From positions 146,957-210,956 of the IMG/VR virus record IMGVR_UViG_3300034101_004588: a stretch of DNA of 64,000 nucleotides. The stretch is one strand, 5' to 3'. The DNA comes from a virus. Both the position numbers and the translations under genes were made by a program. The notes below the pieces were generated by a model. That model was not told where the DNA came from and searched no databases. It was given only the letters and a program-made list of their open reading frames with translations. Shown one piece after another: positions 63,873 to 64,000 of the stretch (positions are counted from its first letter, which is position 1; each line of letters starts with the position of its first letter).

Positions 63873-64000
63873 ATGGAGAAAGAAAATAATACATTTGTAG
63901 ACAGTGGTATTATGGAGCCTCTCCCCCCCATCTTCAAGGGTGAAAGGATTAAGATTTACCCGGGCAATCTTGCAAAGCGTACAGGTAATGTAAGACAAAG
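63873..64000 (+). CDS. virion-module protein, 3' part missing
   Basis: ATG at 63873 with AATAAATA seven nt upstream. Reads MEKENNTFVDSGIMEPLPPI, continuing with FKGERIKIYPGNLAKRTG to the window edge without a stop. Not recognised from this fragment. Confidence 0.6.
   Translation, partial: MEKENNTFVDSGIMEPLPPIFKGERIKIYPGNLAKRTGNVRQ

Overview
The window is a contiguous piece of a large, A+T-rich tailed-phage genome of the T4 superfamily. The main evidence is a T4 gp20-type portal protein (58743-60653), a long virion/fibre module around it, phage nucleotide metabolism (a monomeric class II ribonucleotide reductase and a dCMP deaminase), 23 tRNA genes, a phage tmRNA, and an octamer close to TATAAATA just upstream of many start codons. 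That octamer is the form of the T4 late promoter. Shine-Dalgarno sequences are almost absent and starts lie in A/T-only leaders, which would fit a Bacteroidota host. The host is an inference; no host gene is present.

Layout. 1-1.8 kb: small membrane and unknown proteins between four tRNAs. 1.8-4.9 kb (+): a HExxH protein and the ribonucleotide reductase. 4.9-11.2 kb: mostly minus, with a GT31-like glycosyltransferase, dCMP deaminase, HNH nuclease, cysteine-protease-like protein, DUF932 protein, HAD-like phosphatase and a SemiSWEET-like transporter. 12.0-16.0 kb (-): the tRNA array, several structured RNAs without an assignment, an attenuator-like terminator and the tmRNA. 16.0-25.5 kb: phosphoesterase, lipoprotein, basic head-type proteins, membrane coiled-coil proteins and fibre/lectin proteins. 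25.5-31.3 kb (-): first block of an expanded paralogous family. 31.4-42 kb (-): many tiny genes, visibly richer in G+C, preceded by a different repeated leader containing TTTCCC; these look like early host-takeover genes. 40.0-50.6 kb (-): second, larger block of the expanded family. 51-53 kb: small genes. 53.2-64 kb (+): virion genes, including a 1536-aa protein with a von Willebrand A domain, the portal, a baseplate-like protein and fibres.

The most unusual system is the expanded family. More than twenty proteins begin with short variants of MKxKDQILLE or MNFKxYLKENNKL, followed by (N)KLxALKSF and often a WxIxFxDG domain. The N-terminus resembles T4 capsid-targeting sequences, which the prohead protease cuts after (I/L)xE. 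The same (I/L)xE-NKL junction recurs inside multi-domain members (five units in 46170-48326), as if they were polyproteins cut during head maturation. I infer a large set of head-packaged, co-injected proteins, including a GNAT-like acetyltransferase.

The translation equipment is also odd. The tmRNA encodes an inferred 34-residue tag ending YLLAA. Six tRNAs replace the invariant G18/U55 contact with A18/G55 in both loops at once. A UAU-anticodon tRNA has a long variable arm, and a UAA-anticodon tRNA lacks one.
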